Source: Nocardioides sp. SYSU D00038 (lineage in GTDB: Bacteria > Actinomycetota > Actinomycetes > Propionibacteriales > Nocardioidaceae). From it: DNA of 64,000 nucleotides. The translations under genes and the position numbers were made by a program. Under the pieces are notes generated by a model. That model saw only the letters and a program-made list of their open reading frames with translations, ran no database searches and was not told where the DNA came from. Where the stretch lies: the NCBI RefSeq assembly GCF_016924665.1, contig NZ_JAFFJT010000032.1, positions 1 through 64,000 on the forward strand, read 5' to 3'. Below are positions 46,717 to 54,334 of this stretch, piece after piece (the stretch's first letter is position 1; each line of letters begins with the position of its first letter).

Positions 46717-47304
46717 TCAGCACTGGGTCGGGAAGCCGTCGGAGTCGACGCAGGTCTCGTCGGGGGCGTCGTCGACGGCGAGGCCGATGAGCAGCAGGCC
46801 GATCAGGGCCAGGCTGGCGACCACGCCGACGATGCCGGTGACCACGCCGGAGAGCGCCAGCCCGCGACCGGCGCGGGTGCCGGCGGGGGCGGCGTCGATC
46901 TCGCGCATCGCCCGGGTGCCGAGCAGGATCGCGGGGATGCCGACCGGGAAGCAGCACAGCGCGATCGAGGTGATGCCCAGCACCAGCGACGTGATCGCGC
47001 TGCCGGGGGTCTGGGGTGGCGTCGGGTAGCCGTCGGTCGCACCCGGCCCGCCCGCGCCTGGGACGCCGTACGGCGGGGGCGGGTCGTGGGGCGGCGGGGC
47101 GCCGTAGGGGTTGGCACCCGACGGCGGCAGCGGCGGGCCGGCGGAGTGCGGGCCCCAGGACGAGGGGCCCGAGGAGGTGGGGCCGGACGGCGGCGGGGCG
47201 GGAAAGGGGTTCTCGGGCGCGTCGGGCGGCGGCGGGGCGCCGTACTCGGGCTGCGTCGGCTCCTGGTCCGGGCCCGGGCCGGGCGGGGACTGGTCGCTGC
47301 TCAT
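46717..47304 (-). CDS. DUF4190-type membrane protein with proline-rich N terminus, 195 aa
   Basis: A Pro/Gly-rich cytoplasmic N terminus (about 1-105, with repeats of the NPYGAPPP type) is followed by two membrane helices (AITSLVLGITSIALCCFPVG and GVVTGIVGVVASLALIGLLL). A short tail ends with two Cys residues (CVDSDGFPTQC). The DUF4190 pattern is ITSLVLGI...LGTRAMREID. The ATG overlaps the stop of the upstream winged-helix gene by 2-3 bp and has an AAGGAGG site. Two related proteins are at 49585 and 51640. The function is unknown. Confidence 0.85.
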   Translation of the reverse strand: MSSDQSPPGPGPDQEPTQPEYGAPPPPDAPENPFPAPPPSGPTSSGPSSWGPHSAGPPLPPSGANPYGAPPPHDPPPPYGVPGAGGPGATDGYPTPPQTPGSAITSLVLGITSIALCCFPVGIPAILLGTRAMREIDAAPAGTRAGRGLALSGVVTGIVGVVASLALIGLLLIGLAVDDAPDETCVDSDGFPTQC

Positions 47305-48479
47305 CGAGTGGCCTCCTTCATCGCGAGTGAAGGGTAGACGGTGCCGACCCGCACCCCGTCGAGCCACTCGTCGAGGCGACGTCGCTCGACCTCGAGCGCG
47401 GCCCGGCCGGCCGCCGGCACGTCCTCGACCAGCGCGACCTCGACCCGGCCGGCGGCGTCCTGCACCCAGCAGCCCACGATCCGACCGTCCCACCAGGCGG
47501 TGGTGCCGGCGTTGCCGTTGCGGTCGAAGAGCCGGGGAGCGTGGTCACCGAGGTAGAAGGCGCGCTCCTTCCAGCCCATCACCGTGGGGTCGAGCACCGG
47601 CAGCAGCGCCGCCCACGGCTCGACCTCGGGCTCGGGCTCGAGGTCGTCGGGCAGCAGCCACCCGGTCGCGCCTCCGTCGAGGGAGACCTCCACCGCGCCG
47701 ACGTCGGCCAGGGCGCGGCGGACGGCGGCCTTGGTCGACCCGAGCCACCAGACCAGGTCGGCCTCGGTGCCCGGGCCGAAGGTGCGCAGCCAGCGCCGCA
47801 CCAGCTCGGCGTAGCCCTCGGCCTCGGGCAGCGGGGGCGGCACCTCCCCCAGCCACGACGACATCAGCGTCCACTGCGGCCGCGAGACCCGCCAGTGGCT
47901 CGCGTTGCGGCCCCGGCAGACCAGTCCCTCCACGCCGAGCTGGGTGAGCACCCGGGGCGACAGCGCGACGTTGGCGGCGTAGGGCGTGCCGGCCGCGATG
48001 TCGACCCGGCCGGCCAGCTCGGGCAGCTCCTCGCGGAGCGCCTGGGCCGTGAGCTCCGAGCCGTCGGCCAGCCGCCGCAGCACCGCGGCCCGCGCGGCCG
48101 CGAGCCAGGCCTCGCCGTCGTCGGTGACGCCGCCGGCCTCGGCCTCGGCCGCGAGCCGCTTCGCCAGCGGACCGGCCACCCGGGCCGACGCGCTGCCCCA
48201 GGCAGCCGGCAGCAGGTCGCGCGGGAACACGAACACGGTGCGGCGCATCGCCAGCTGCTTGACCACGCTGCGGTCGACGTGGAGCGCGTGGTCGACGTCG
48301 TCGACCCGCACCCCGTCGACCCGGGCGTGCACCGCGAGGTGCACCGATGCCGGCTCGGTCGCGTGGAGCACGGTCATCGCCCGGACGGCGGCCAGGGTGT
48401 CGGCCACCCGGTGCCCGGGGGCGACCGCGTGACGGCGGGCCAGGCGGGCGCGGCGTTCGCGGTCGGGGACGTGGCGCAT
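47301..48479 (-). CDS. Winged helix DNA-binding domain protein (HTH_42/YcaQ-like), 392 aa
   Basis: The pattern VADTLAAVRAMTVLHATEPA, VDRSVVKQLAMRRTVFVFPR, a central RVDIAAGTPYAANVALSPRV and a late WWDGRIVGCWVQDAAGRVEV with ERRRLDEWL fits the HTH_42 family. Relatives include interstrand-crosslink DNA glycosylases (YcaQ/AlkX, AZL type), so a DNA repair role is possible. The catalytic QxQ or QxD motif of those glycosylases was not identified here. The start is the ATG at 48479. Confidence 0.82.
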   Translation of the reverse strand: MRHVPDRERRARLARRHAVAPGHRVADTLAAVRAMTVLHATEPASVHLAVHARVDGVRVDDVDHALHVDRSVVKQLAMRRTVFVFPRDLLPAAWGSASARVAGPLAKRLAAEAEAGGVTDDGEAWLAAARAAVLRRLADGSELTAQALREELPELAGRVDIAAGTPYAANVALSPRVLTQLGVEGLVCRGRNASHWRVSRPQWTLMSSWLGEVPPPLPEAEGYAELVRRWLRTFGPGTEADLVWWLGSTKAAVRRALADVGAVEVSLDGGATGWLLPDDLEPEPEVEPWAALLPVLDPTVMGWKERAFYLGDHAPRLFDRNGNAGTTAWWDGRIVGCWVQDAAGRVEVALVEDVPAAGRAALEVERRRLDEWLDGVRVGTVYPSLAMKEATR

Positions 48480-48550
48480 GCGCCTATCCTTCCCCCAGCA
48501 CCCGACAGCCCGGGTCACCGCGCCGGCAGCCGAGGCCCAACGACGGAGCC

Positions 48551-49507
48551 ATGAACAGACGACTCATCGAGGTGGCCGCCGTCAGCGGCGCGCTGCTGCT
48601 GTTCCTGGCGCTGGTGCTCTCCTGGCCCGACCCCGACCCCGCACCGGACCAGCCGTCGGACCCCACCAGCGGCGCCCTGCCCGACCCGACGCTGCCACCG
48701 GCGCCGACCCCGCCGTCGGGCACGCCGCTGCCGTCCCCGAGCGGCCCCGGCGGCCCGGCGCCGAGCTGCGTCGACCTCGGCGACGCCGCCCGGCTCACGG
48801 TGCTGACCTTCAACATCCACGGCGGGTTCACGGCCGAGGACCGCTACGACCTGGCCCGGATCGCCGCCGAGATCGAGGCGTGGCGCGCCGACGTCGTGCT
48901 GCTCCAGGAGGTCGACCGCGGGCGCTCGCGTTCCGGCGGTGCCGACCAGGCCGCGCAGCTCGGCGCCCGGCTGGGCATGAGCTCGGTCTTCGGGCCCAAC
49001 ATCCGCAGCGGCGGGGGCCAGTACGGCACCGCGATCCTGAGCCGGTTCCCGATCGTCAGCTGGGCCCACCAGCTGCTCCCCCGCTACGCCGGCCAGGAGC
49101 AGCGCGGCGTGCTCCGCGCGACCGTGCAGCTGCTCGACCAGCGCATCGACGTGGTCAACGTCCACCTCGAGCACACCAGCAGCGACGTCCGGGTGGCGCA
49201 GATGCGGGCGGTCAAGAAGTTCATCGGCCCTGCGGTGCGACCGGTGGTGCTGGGCGGCGACTTCAACGACCCGCCCGGCACCCGGTCGGTGCGGCTCGGG
49301 CTCGCCGGCATGCAGGACACCTGGCCGGCCGTCGGCAGCGGCGACGGCGACACCGTGCCGGCGGCCTCGCCGCGGCGCCGGATCGACTACCTGCTGGTCA
49401 GCCCCCAGCTCACCCCCACCGCCGCCCAGGTGCTGCGCTCGGCGATCTCCGACCACCGCGCCGTGCGGGGCGAGTACGACGTGCAGCGGCCCGACGGCTG
49501 CGACTGA
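48551..49507 (+). CDS. Exported endonuclease/exonuclease/phosphatase family protein, 318 aa
   Basis: An N-terminal signal anchor (VAAVSGALLLFLALVLSW) and a Pro-rich linker precede an EEP domain. Motifs are LTVLTFNIHGGFTAEDRYDL, DVVLLQEVDRG, YGTAILSRFPI, IDVVNVHLEHT, VVLGGDFNDPPGT, RRIDYLLVS and SDHRAVRGEY. All the metal and catalytic positions (Asn, Glu, Asp, Asn, Asp, His) appear intact. It should act outside the membrane on phosphodiesters such as nucleic acids or lipids. It is divergent from the winged-helix gene. Confidence 0.88.
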   Translation: MNRRLIEVAAVSGALLLFLALVLSWPDPDPAPDQPSDPTSGALPDPTLPPAPTPPSGTPLPSPSGPGGPAPSCVDLGDAARLTVLTFNIHGGFTAEDRYDLARIAAEIEAWRADVVLLQEVDRGRSRSGGADQAAQLGARLGMSSVFGPNIRSGGGQYGTAILSRFPIVSWAHQLLPRYAGQEQRGVLRATVQLLDQRIDVVNVHLEHTSSDVRVAQMRAVKKFIGPAVRPVVLGGDFNDPPGTRSVRLGLAGMQDTWPAVGSGDGDTVPAASPRRRIDYLLVSPQLTPTAAQVLRSAISDHRAVRGEYDVQRPDGCD

Positions 49508-49584
49508 ACCGGGCCACGGAGCACCGGGGCGGGATACGCTCCCCCGGCCGGCGCGACCCCGCGCCCTCCCCGGGAGCACACCCC

Positions 49585-50388
49585 ATGAGCGACCAGCAGC
49601 CACCCCCGCCGCCGCCGGGCGGGGCCACCCCGCCCCCGGCCCCCTCCCCGGAGCCGCGACCGGACGGCGACCCCCAGGTGCTTCCGGCGTACCCCGAGTT
49701 CCCTGGGCGGGCCATCGACCACCGACCGCCGTCGCAGACGCTGGCCGGCTGGTCGCTCGGCCTGTCGCTGCTCTTCTGCATCCCGCCGGCCGCCCTGGCC
49801 GCGATCGGGATGGCCATCGCGGTGCTGGTGCGCGGCCGCCGCGACGGTCGTGACCACGGCAAGGGCCTGGCCATCGCCGCGCTGGTGATCGCCCCGCTGG
49901 GCCTGGTCGCCGTGATCGTGGTGGCCGTCTTCGGCGCCGGCCTCGGACTGTGGGACCAGGAACCCGACCGCGACGCCGACGGACGGGTCACCGAGGAGCA
50001 ACGGGTCTCGACCAGCTCCCTGCGGGTCGGCGACTGCCTCGACGACCCGAACCTGATGGACCTCGACGACGGCGCCGTGGGCGAGGGGTCGCCGATGATC
50101 CGAGCCGTGCCGTGCGACGAGCCCCACGACCTGGAGGTCTTCCACTCCTACGAGGCCGACCAGGAGGACTACCCCGGCACGGACCGGATGGCGGAGCTGG
50201 CCGGCGAGGGGTGCACGAAGAAGTTCCGCGGCTACGTCGGCCGCAGCTACAGCCGGTCGGAGCTCGAGATCTGGATGTACTACCCCGACCAGTCGACGTG
50301 GCAGCTGCTCGACGACCGGGGCGTCACCTGCCTGGTGGGCCATCCGGACCGCAAGACGACGGGCCCCCTTCGCGGGAGCGACCGCTGA
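49585..50388 (+). CDS. DUF4190 protein with septum-formation-like extracellular domain, 267 aa
   Basis: A Pro-rich N terminus (about 1-55) is followed by two membrane helices (LSLLFCIPPAALAAIGMAIA and LVIAPLGLVAVIVVAVFG) joined by RGRRDGRDHGKGLA. The extracellular part begins LRVGDCLDD and contains VPCDEPHDLEVF and CTKKF, the pattern of the Septum_form-type domain with its paired Cys residues. Start ATG at 49585 after GGGAGCAC. It is a paralogue of 51640; the MFS gene lies between them. A role at the cell envelope is likely. Confidence 0.85.
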   Translation: MSDQQPPPPPPGGATPPPAPSPEPRPDGDPQVLPAYPEFPGRAIDHRPPSQTLAGWSLGLSLLFCIPPAALAAIGMAIAVLVRGRRDGRDHGKGLAIAALVIAPLGLVAVIVVAVFGAGLGLWDQEPDRDADGRVTEEQRVSTSSLRVGDCLDDPNLMDLDDGAVGEGSPMIRAVPCDEPHDLEVFHSYEADQEDYPGTDRMAELAGEGCTKKFRGYVGRSYSRSELEIWMYYPDQSTWQLLDDRGVTCLVGHPDRKTTGPLRGSDR

Positions 50389-50408
50389 GCCCCTGACAGG
50401 ATCGACCG

Positions 50409-51599
50409 GTGCGTCGCGGCTGGTTCGTGCTCCTGGGCATCGTGCTGCTCGCGTTCAACCTCCGGCCGGCGGCGGTGAGCGTCGGTCCGGTGCTGGAGGA
50501 GGTGCGGGCAGGGCTGTCGATGTCGGCGCCCGCCGCCGGGCTGCTGACCTCACTGCCCGTGCTCGCCTTCGCCGGCTTCGGCGCGCTGACGCCCGAGCTG
50601 GCCCGCCGGGTCGGGCTGCACCGCACGGCGCTCCTCGCGGCCGTCGTGCTGACCGGCGGGCTGGCCGCGCGCACGGTCGTCGACGCCGAGCCGCTGTTCC
50701 TGCTCCTCTCGCTCCTCGCCCTGGCCGGGATGGCCGCGGCCAACGTGCTGCTGCCCAGCCTGGTCAAGCTGCACTTCCCCGACCGGGTCGGCACGCTCAC
50801 CGCGATCTACACGACCTCGCTCGCGATCGGGCTCACCGGCGCCGTCGTGCTGACCGTGCCGATCAGCGACGCGCTCGGCGGCTGGCGGGCCGGGTTGGGC
50901 GCCTGGGCGCTCACCGCCGCGGTGGCGATCGTGCCGTGGGTCGCACTCGGTCGGCGCGACCGCTCGCTGGAGGTGGCTCCGCGCTCGATCGGCTTCCTCG
51001 ACGTCGCGCGCACGCCGATCGGCCGCGCGATGGCGCTGTTCTTCGGGCTCCAGTCGCTGCAGGCGTACGCCGTGTTCGGCTGGTTCGCGACGCTGTGGCG
51101 CGACGCGGGCTGGTCGGCGACGCAGGCCGGGCTGCTGGTGGGGGTGGTCACCGCGACCTCGATCCCGCTCTCGCTGTGGGCGCCCGGCGCGGCGGCGCGG
51201 CGCGAGTCGCAGCGCCTGATCGTCGGCGGGCTGGTCGCGTGCTACCCCGTGGGCTACCTCCTGATGGCGCTGGCCCCGCACACCTTGGCCGTGCCCGCGG
51301 CGCTGGTCGTGGGCGTCGGCACCTGCACCTTCCCCGTCGTCCTGGTGCTGATCGGGCTGCGCTCGCGCACCCCCGAGGGCACCGCGGCGCTCTCGGGCTT
51401 CGCCCAGTCGACCGGCTACCTCCTGGCGGCCCTCGGGCCCTGGGGCATGGGGGTGCTCCACGAGCTCGGCGGTGGCTGGACCCTGCCCCTCGCCGCGCTC
51501 GGCGCCCTCTCGCTCCCCCTGCTCGCGGTGGGCCTCCACGTCGCCCGCCCGGCCACGCTGGAGGACCAGCTCGCGACACGCACCCCCACCACCGCCTAG
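50409..51599 (+). CDS. MFS transporter, CynX/NimT type, 396 aa
   Basis: This is a twelve-helix major facilitator protein. The opening GIVLLAFNLRPAAVSVGPVL, then LLTSLPVLAFAGFGALTPEL and LLPSLVKLHFPDRVGTLTAI are characteristic of the CynX/NimT (cyanate and nitroimidazole transporter) group. The GTG start at 50409 is 20 bp after the DUF4190 gene, in the same direction. The substrate is unknown. A late FPVVLVLIGLRSRTPEGTAA segment is also typical of the group. Confidence 0.9.
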   Translation: MRRGWFVLLGIVLLAFNLRPAAVSVGPVLEEVRAGLSMSAPAAGLLTSLPVLAFAGFGALTPELARRVGLHRTALLAAVVLTGGLAARTVVDAEPLFLLLSLLALAGMAAANVLLPSLVKLHFPDRVGTLTAIYTTSLAIGLTGAVVLTVPISDALGGWRAGLGAWALTAAVAIVPWVALGRRDRSLEVAPRSIGFLDVARTPIGRAMALFFGLQSLQAYAVFGWFATLWRDAGWSATQAGLLVGVVTATSIPLSLWAPGAAARRESQRLIVGGLVACYPVGYLLMALAPHTLAVPAALVVGVGTCTFPVVLVLIGLRSRTPEGTAALSGFAQSTGYLLAALGPWGMGVLHELGGGWTLPLAALGALSLPLLAVGLHVARPATLEDQLATRTPTTA

Positions 51600-51639
51600 G
51601 TTTCTCGCACGGCACCCACACGAGAGGCACCCCTCCCCG

Positions 51640-52470
51640 ATGACGACTCCGCAGAACCCGTACGGCGAGCAGCCGCCCGAGCAGCCGCCGGGCCAGCCCG
51701 CCAACCCCTACGGCCCGCCCGGTGAGGCCGGCACCCCGCCGTCGCCCCAGAACCCCTACGGCGCCACGCCCCCGCCGCCCCCGGACCCGGGTCAGCAGCC
51801 GGGTGGGCCGGGTCAGCCGACCTACGGGCAGAACCCCTACGGCGGCACGCCGCCGCCCGGCTACGGGGGGCCGGCGTACCCCGGCGGACCCCAGCAGGAG
51901 GAGCCCTCGAAGGGGCTGGCGATCGTCGCGCTGGTCACGGCGTTCCTCGGCTGCACCTGCATCGGTGCGATCGCCTCGATCGTCATGTCGGTCATCGTGC
52001 TGCGCCGCAGCCGCGACGGCCGCAACCACGGCAAGGGGCTGGCGATCAGCGCGATCGTGATCAGCCTGCTGAGCCTGGCGGCGGGCGTCGTCGCCGGCGC
52101 CGTGATCGGGGTGCTGGCCAACTACGCCTCCATCGACGAGCTCGAGACCGGGCAGTGCATCACCGCCGAGGGCCTGTCGGGCAGCGGGAACTCGGTCACC
52201 GAGATCACGAAGGTCTCGTGCTCCGACGAGCACGACGGCGAGATCATGGCGACCGTCGACCTCACCGCCGAGCAGGCCGAGGGCTACGGCGACGCCTCGT
52301 CGCGACAGCTGTGCTTCGACGCGATCACCGCCGAGGGCACGCTGGAGGGCATCACCGACGAGGTGTCGGTCATCGGGCTGACGTCGTCGAGCAGTCCCGA
52401 CGCCGGTGACCGGCTGGCCTGCGTCGCCTTCAACACCGACGGGTCCCAGCGCACCGGCAAGCTCGGCTAG
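51640..52470 (+). CDS. DUF4190 protein with septum-formation-like extracellular domain, 276 aa
   Basis: The N-terminal 90 residues are Pro/Gly/Tyr-rich with repeats of NPYG. Two membrane helices follow (LAIVALVTAFLGCTCIGAIA and IVISLLSLAAGVVAGAVIGV) joined by RRSRDGRNHGKGLA, nearly the same loop as in the paralogue at 49585. The outside domain starts LETGQCITAEG and has VSCSDEHDGEIMA, LCFDA and LACVAFN, giving four Cys residues. It lies 40 bp after the MFS gene. The function is unknown. Confidence 0.85.
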   Translation: MTTPQNPYGEQPPEQPPGQPANPYGPPGEAGTPPSPQNPYGATPPPPPDPGQQPGGPGQPTYGQNPYGGTPPPGYGGPAYPGGPQQEEPSKGLAIVALVTAFLGCTCIGAIASIVMSVIVLRRSRDGRNHGKGLAISAIVISLLSLAAGVVAGAVIGVLANYASIDELETGQCITAEGLSGSGNSVTEITKVSCSDEHDGEIMATVDLTAEQAEGYGDASSRQLCFDAITAEGTLEGITDEVSVIGLTSSSSPDAGDRLACVAFNTDGSQRTGKLG

Positions 52471-52477
52471 CCGTCTC

Positions 52478-52509
52478 GGGCCGCCGGGTCCGGGCGGACC
52501 CGGCGGCTC
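52478..52509. terminator. Hairpin between convergent genes
   Basis: GGGCCGCCGGGTCC and GGACCCGGCGGCTC pair over 14 bp with one wobble around GGGC, 7 bp after one stop and 8 bp before the convergent one. It is a likely bidirectional terminator. Confidence 0.6.
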
Positions 52510-52517
52510 GACGGCGC

Positions 52518-53603
52518 CTAGACGCCGACGGTCTCGCCGACCAGCTCGCGCACCCGCGGCAGCAGGCTGGCCCCGACCCGCTCGGCCTCCTCGCGGTAGG
52601 GGGTGTCGGAGAGGATGAACTGGCTGATCCCCAGCCGGTGGTAGGCCGCCAGCGCCTCGGCGACGTCGTCGGGCGAGCCGACCAGCCAGGTCGTGGCGGC
52701 CCCGCCACCCCCGACGGCGGCGGGCCGGGTGTAGAGGCAGGTGTCGAGGACGTCGCCGCGCTCGTGGAGGTCGAGCAGCCGCTGCTGCCCCACCGCCGCA
52801 CCGGTGTGCCAAGCGCTCAGCCAGTCCTTGCCGTGCTCGGCGAACTCGGCGACCTTGGCCTCGGCGTCGCGCCACGCCTCCTCGGTGGTGTCGCGGACCA
52901 GGGTGGTGATCCGCAACCCGAACTCCAGCGGCGCCTCCCGCTCGGCCTCCGCCTCCAGCGCGCGGAGCCGCTCGATCCGTTCCGCGATCCCGGCCAGCGG
53001 CTCGCCCCAGAACAGCTGCACGTCGGCCTCCGCCGCGGCGGTGCGCTCGGCTGCCGGCGAGGCGCCGCCGAAGTAGAGGGTCGGGCGGCGTCGTCCGTCC
53101 TGCTCGTGCGGCCGGGGCACCACGGTCGCCCCCTCGACGCGGTAGTGCTCACCGGTGAAGGTGACGTCCTCCTCGGTCCAGAGCCGGCGCAGCAGCTGCA
53201 TGAACTCCGCGGTGCGCGCGTAGCGGGTGGGCTGGTCGACCTGCGGGTCGCCGTACGCCGCGGGGTTGTCCTGCCCGGTCACGATGTTGACCAGCAGGCG
53301 GCCCCCGCTGAGCGCGTCGAGGGTGGCTGCCGCCGTCGCGAACTGGGCGGGGTTCCAGTAGCCGGGCCGGGCGGCGACGAGCGGGCGGAACGTCGTCGTC
53401 CGGGCGGCCAGCGCGGTCGCGACCGTCATCGTGTCGGGCCGCCCCCACCCGGTGCCGATCAGCGCCCCCGACCACCCCGACCGCTCGCACCGCAGCGCCA
53501 GGTCGGTCGAGTAGTCGAGGCTGCCCCACCCCTCGGTCGTGGTGTCCCCGCGGTGACCGGGCTCGACGTTGTTGGGCACGTACCAGAGGAAGTCGGTTGC
53601 CAT
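52518..53603 (-). CDS. LLM-class flavin-dependent monooxygenase (SsuD-like), 361 aa
   Basis: This is a luciferase-like TIM barrel that uses reduced FMN. FLWYVPNNVEPG, the segment VAARPGYWNPAQFATAAATL and LSGGRLLVNIVTGQDNPAAY match the alkanesulfonate monooxygenase group, as does YFGGASPAAERTAAAEADVQ. The substrate may be a sulfonate or another small organic compound. ATG at 53603 or 53615 could start; neither has a clear ribosome binding site. No sulfonate ABC transporter is adjacent. Confidence 0.9.
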   Translation of the reverse strand: MATDFLWYVPNNVEPGHRGDTTTEGWGSLDYSTDLALRCERSGWSGALIGTGWGRPDTMTVATALAARTTTFRPLVAARPGYWNPAQFATAAATLDALSGGRLLVNIVTGQDNPAAYGDPQVDQPTRYARTAEFMQLLRRLWTEEDVTFTGEHYRVEGATVVPRPHEQDGRRRPTLYFGGASPAAERTAAAEADVQLFWGEPLAGIAERIERLRALEAEAEREAPLEFGLRITTLVRDTTEEAWRDAEAKVAEFAEHGKDWLSAWHTGAAVGQQRLLDLHERGDVLDTCLYTRPAAVGGGGAATTWLVGSPDDVAEALAAYHRLGISQFILSDTPYREEAERVGASLLPRVRELVGETVGV

Positions 53604-53645
53604 ACTGGTCACCATACTCGACTGACTTACTTGTGTTAATGGGCC

Positions 53646-54189
53646 GCTGGTCGAGGTGCGAAGGCGGCCAGGCCTGAGCCTCGAGACCCGGTGAGCCGAA
53701 CGCGCTCCTGTCCCCGCCGGAGGGTTGTCGGGTGCGGGGGTTTCGAGGCTCGCTCCGCTCGCACCTCAACCAGCGCACACGCTGGTCGAGGTGCGAAGGC
53801 CGCCAGGCCTGAGCCTCGAGACCCGGTGAGCCGAACGCGCTCCTGTCCCCGCCGGAGGGTTGTCGGGTGCGGGGTTTCGAGGCTCGCTCCGCTCGCACCT
53901 CAACCAGCGCACACGCTGGTCGAGGTGCGAAGGCCGCCAGGCCTGAGCCTCGGGACCCGGTGAGCCGAGAGCTCCTCCGTCCCCACCGGAGGGCGCCCGG
54001 CCGTCTGGGGTTTCGAGACAGTCGCCAGCGCGACTTCCTCAACCAGCGGGAGCCACCCGCTGGTCGAGCAGCGAGCGCCAGCGAGCGTCGTCGAGACCCG
54101 GTGGGACGAATGCCCTCCCGTGCGCACCGGAGGGCGTTCGGGTGCGGGGGGGTTTCGAGACAGTCGCTAGCGCGACTTCCTCAACCAGC
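53646..54189. repeat. Four tandem foldback (MITE-like) repeat units
   Basis: The units lie at 53646-53774, 53781-53908, 53915-54047 and 54059-54189. Each begins GCTGGTCGAG and ends CTCAACCAGC, and each can fold back on itself. Units 1 and 2 are nearly identical. Unit 3 joins a left arm of this type to the variant right arm with GTCGCCAGCGCGAC, and unit 4 uses GTCGCTAGCGCGAC. The tract fills the gap between the LLM and helR-like genes. Confidence 0.85.
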
Positions 54190-54208
54190 GTTGCCCGAAA
54201 TGCACGAA

Positions 54209-54234
54209 GGAAGGAAGCCGACCGGCTTCCTTCC
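54209..54234. promoter_or_regulatory. Perfect hairpin upstream of the helR-like promoter
   Basis: GGAAGGAAGCC and GGCTTCCTTCC pair perfectly over 11 bp around GACC. It lies 10 bp upstream of TATAGC (54244-54249), a possible -10 box. It could be an operator or a terminator isolating the promoter from the repeat tract. Confidence 0.45.
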
Positions 54235-54256
54235 ACTCCCAAGGTATAGCGCAGCA

Positions 54257-54278
54257 GGGGGCTTGCCGCAAGACCCTC
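54257..54278 (+). promoter_or_regulatory. Rifamycin-associated element (RAE)-like palindrome
   Basis: GGGGGCTTGCCGCAAGACCC (54256-54275 region) has the CTTGC/GCAAG inverted core flanked by GGG and CCC that defines the rifamycin-associated element found before rifamycin-resistance genes of actinobacteria. It lies 57 bp before the ATG of the HelR-like gene and just after a TATAGC box. Confidence 0.78.
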
Positions 54279-54334
54279 CTCGTGGCCCAGAATCGCCCGC
54301 CGACCCACCGGACGACAGATCGCGAGACCCCCAC

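Noticed and set aside
53646-54189. CRISPR array
   Set aside because: The units are about 130 bp, palindromic and without short direct repeats and unique spacers of constant size. No cas gene is nearby.
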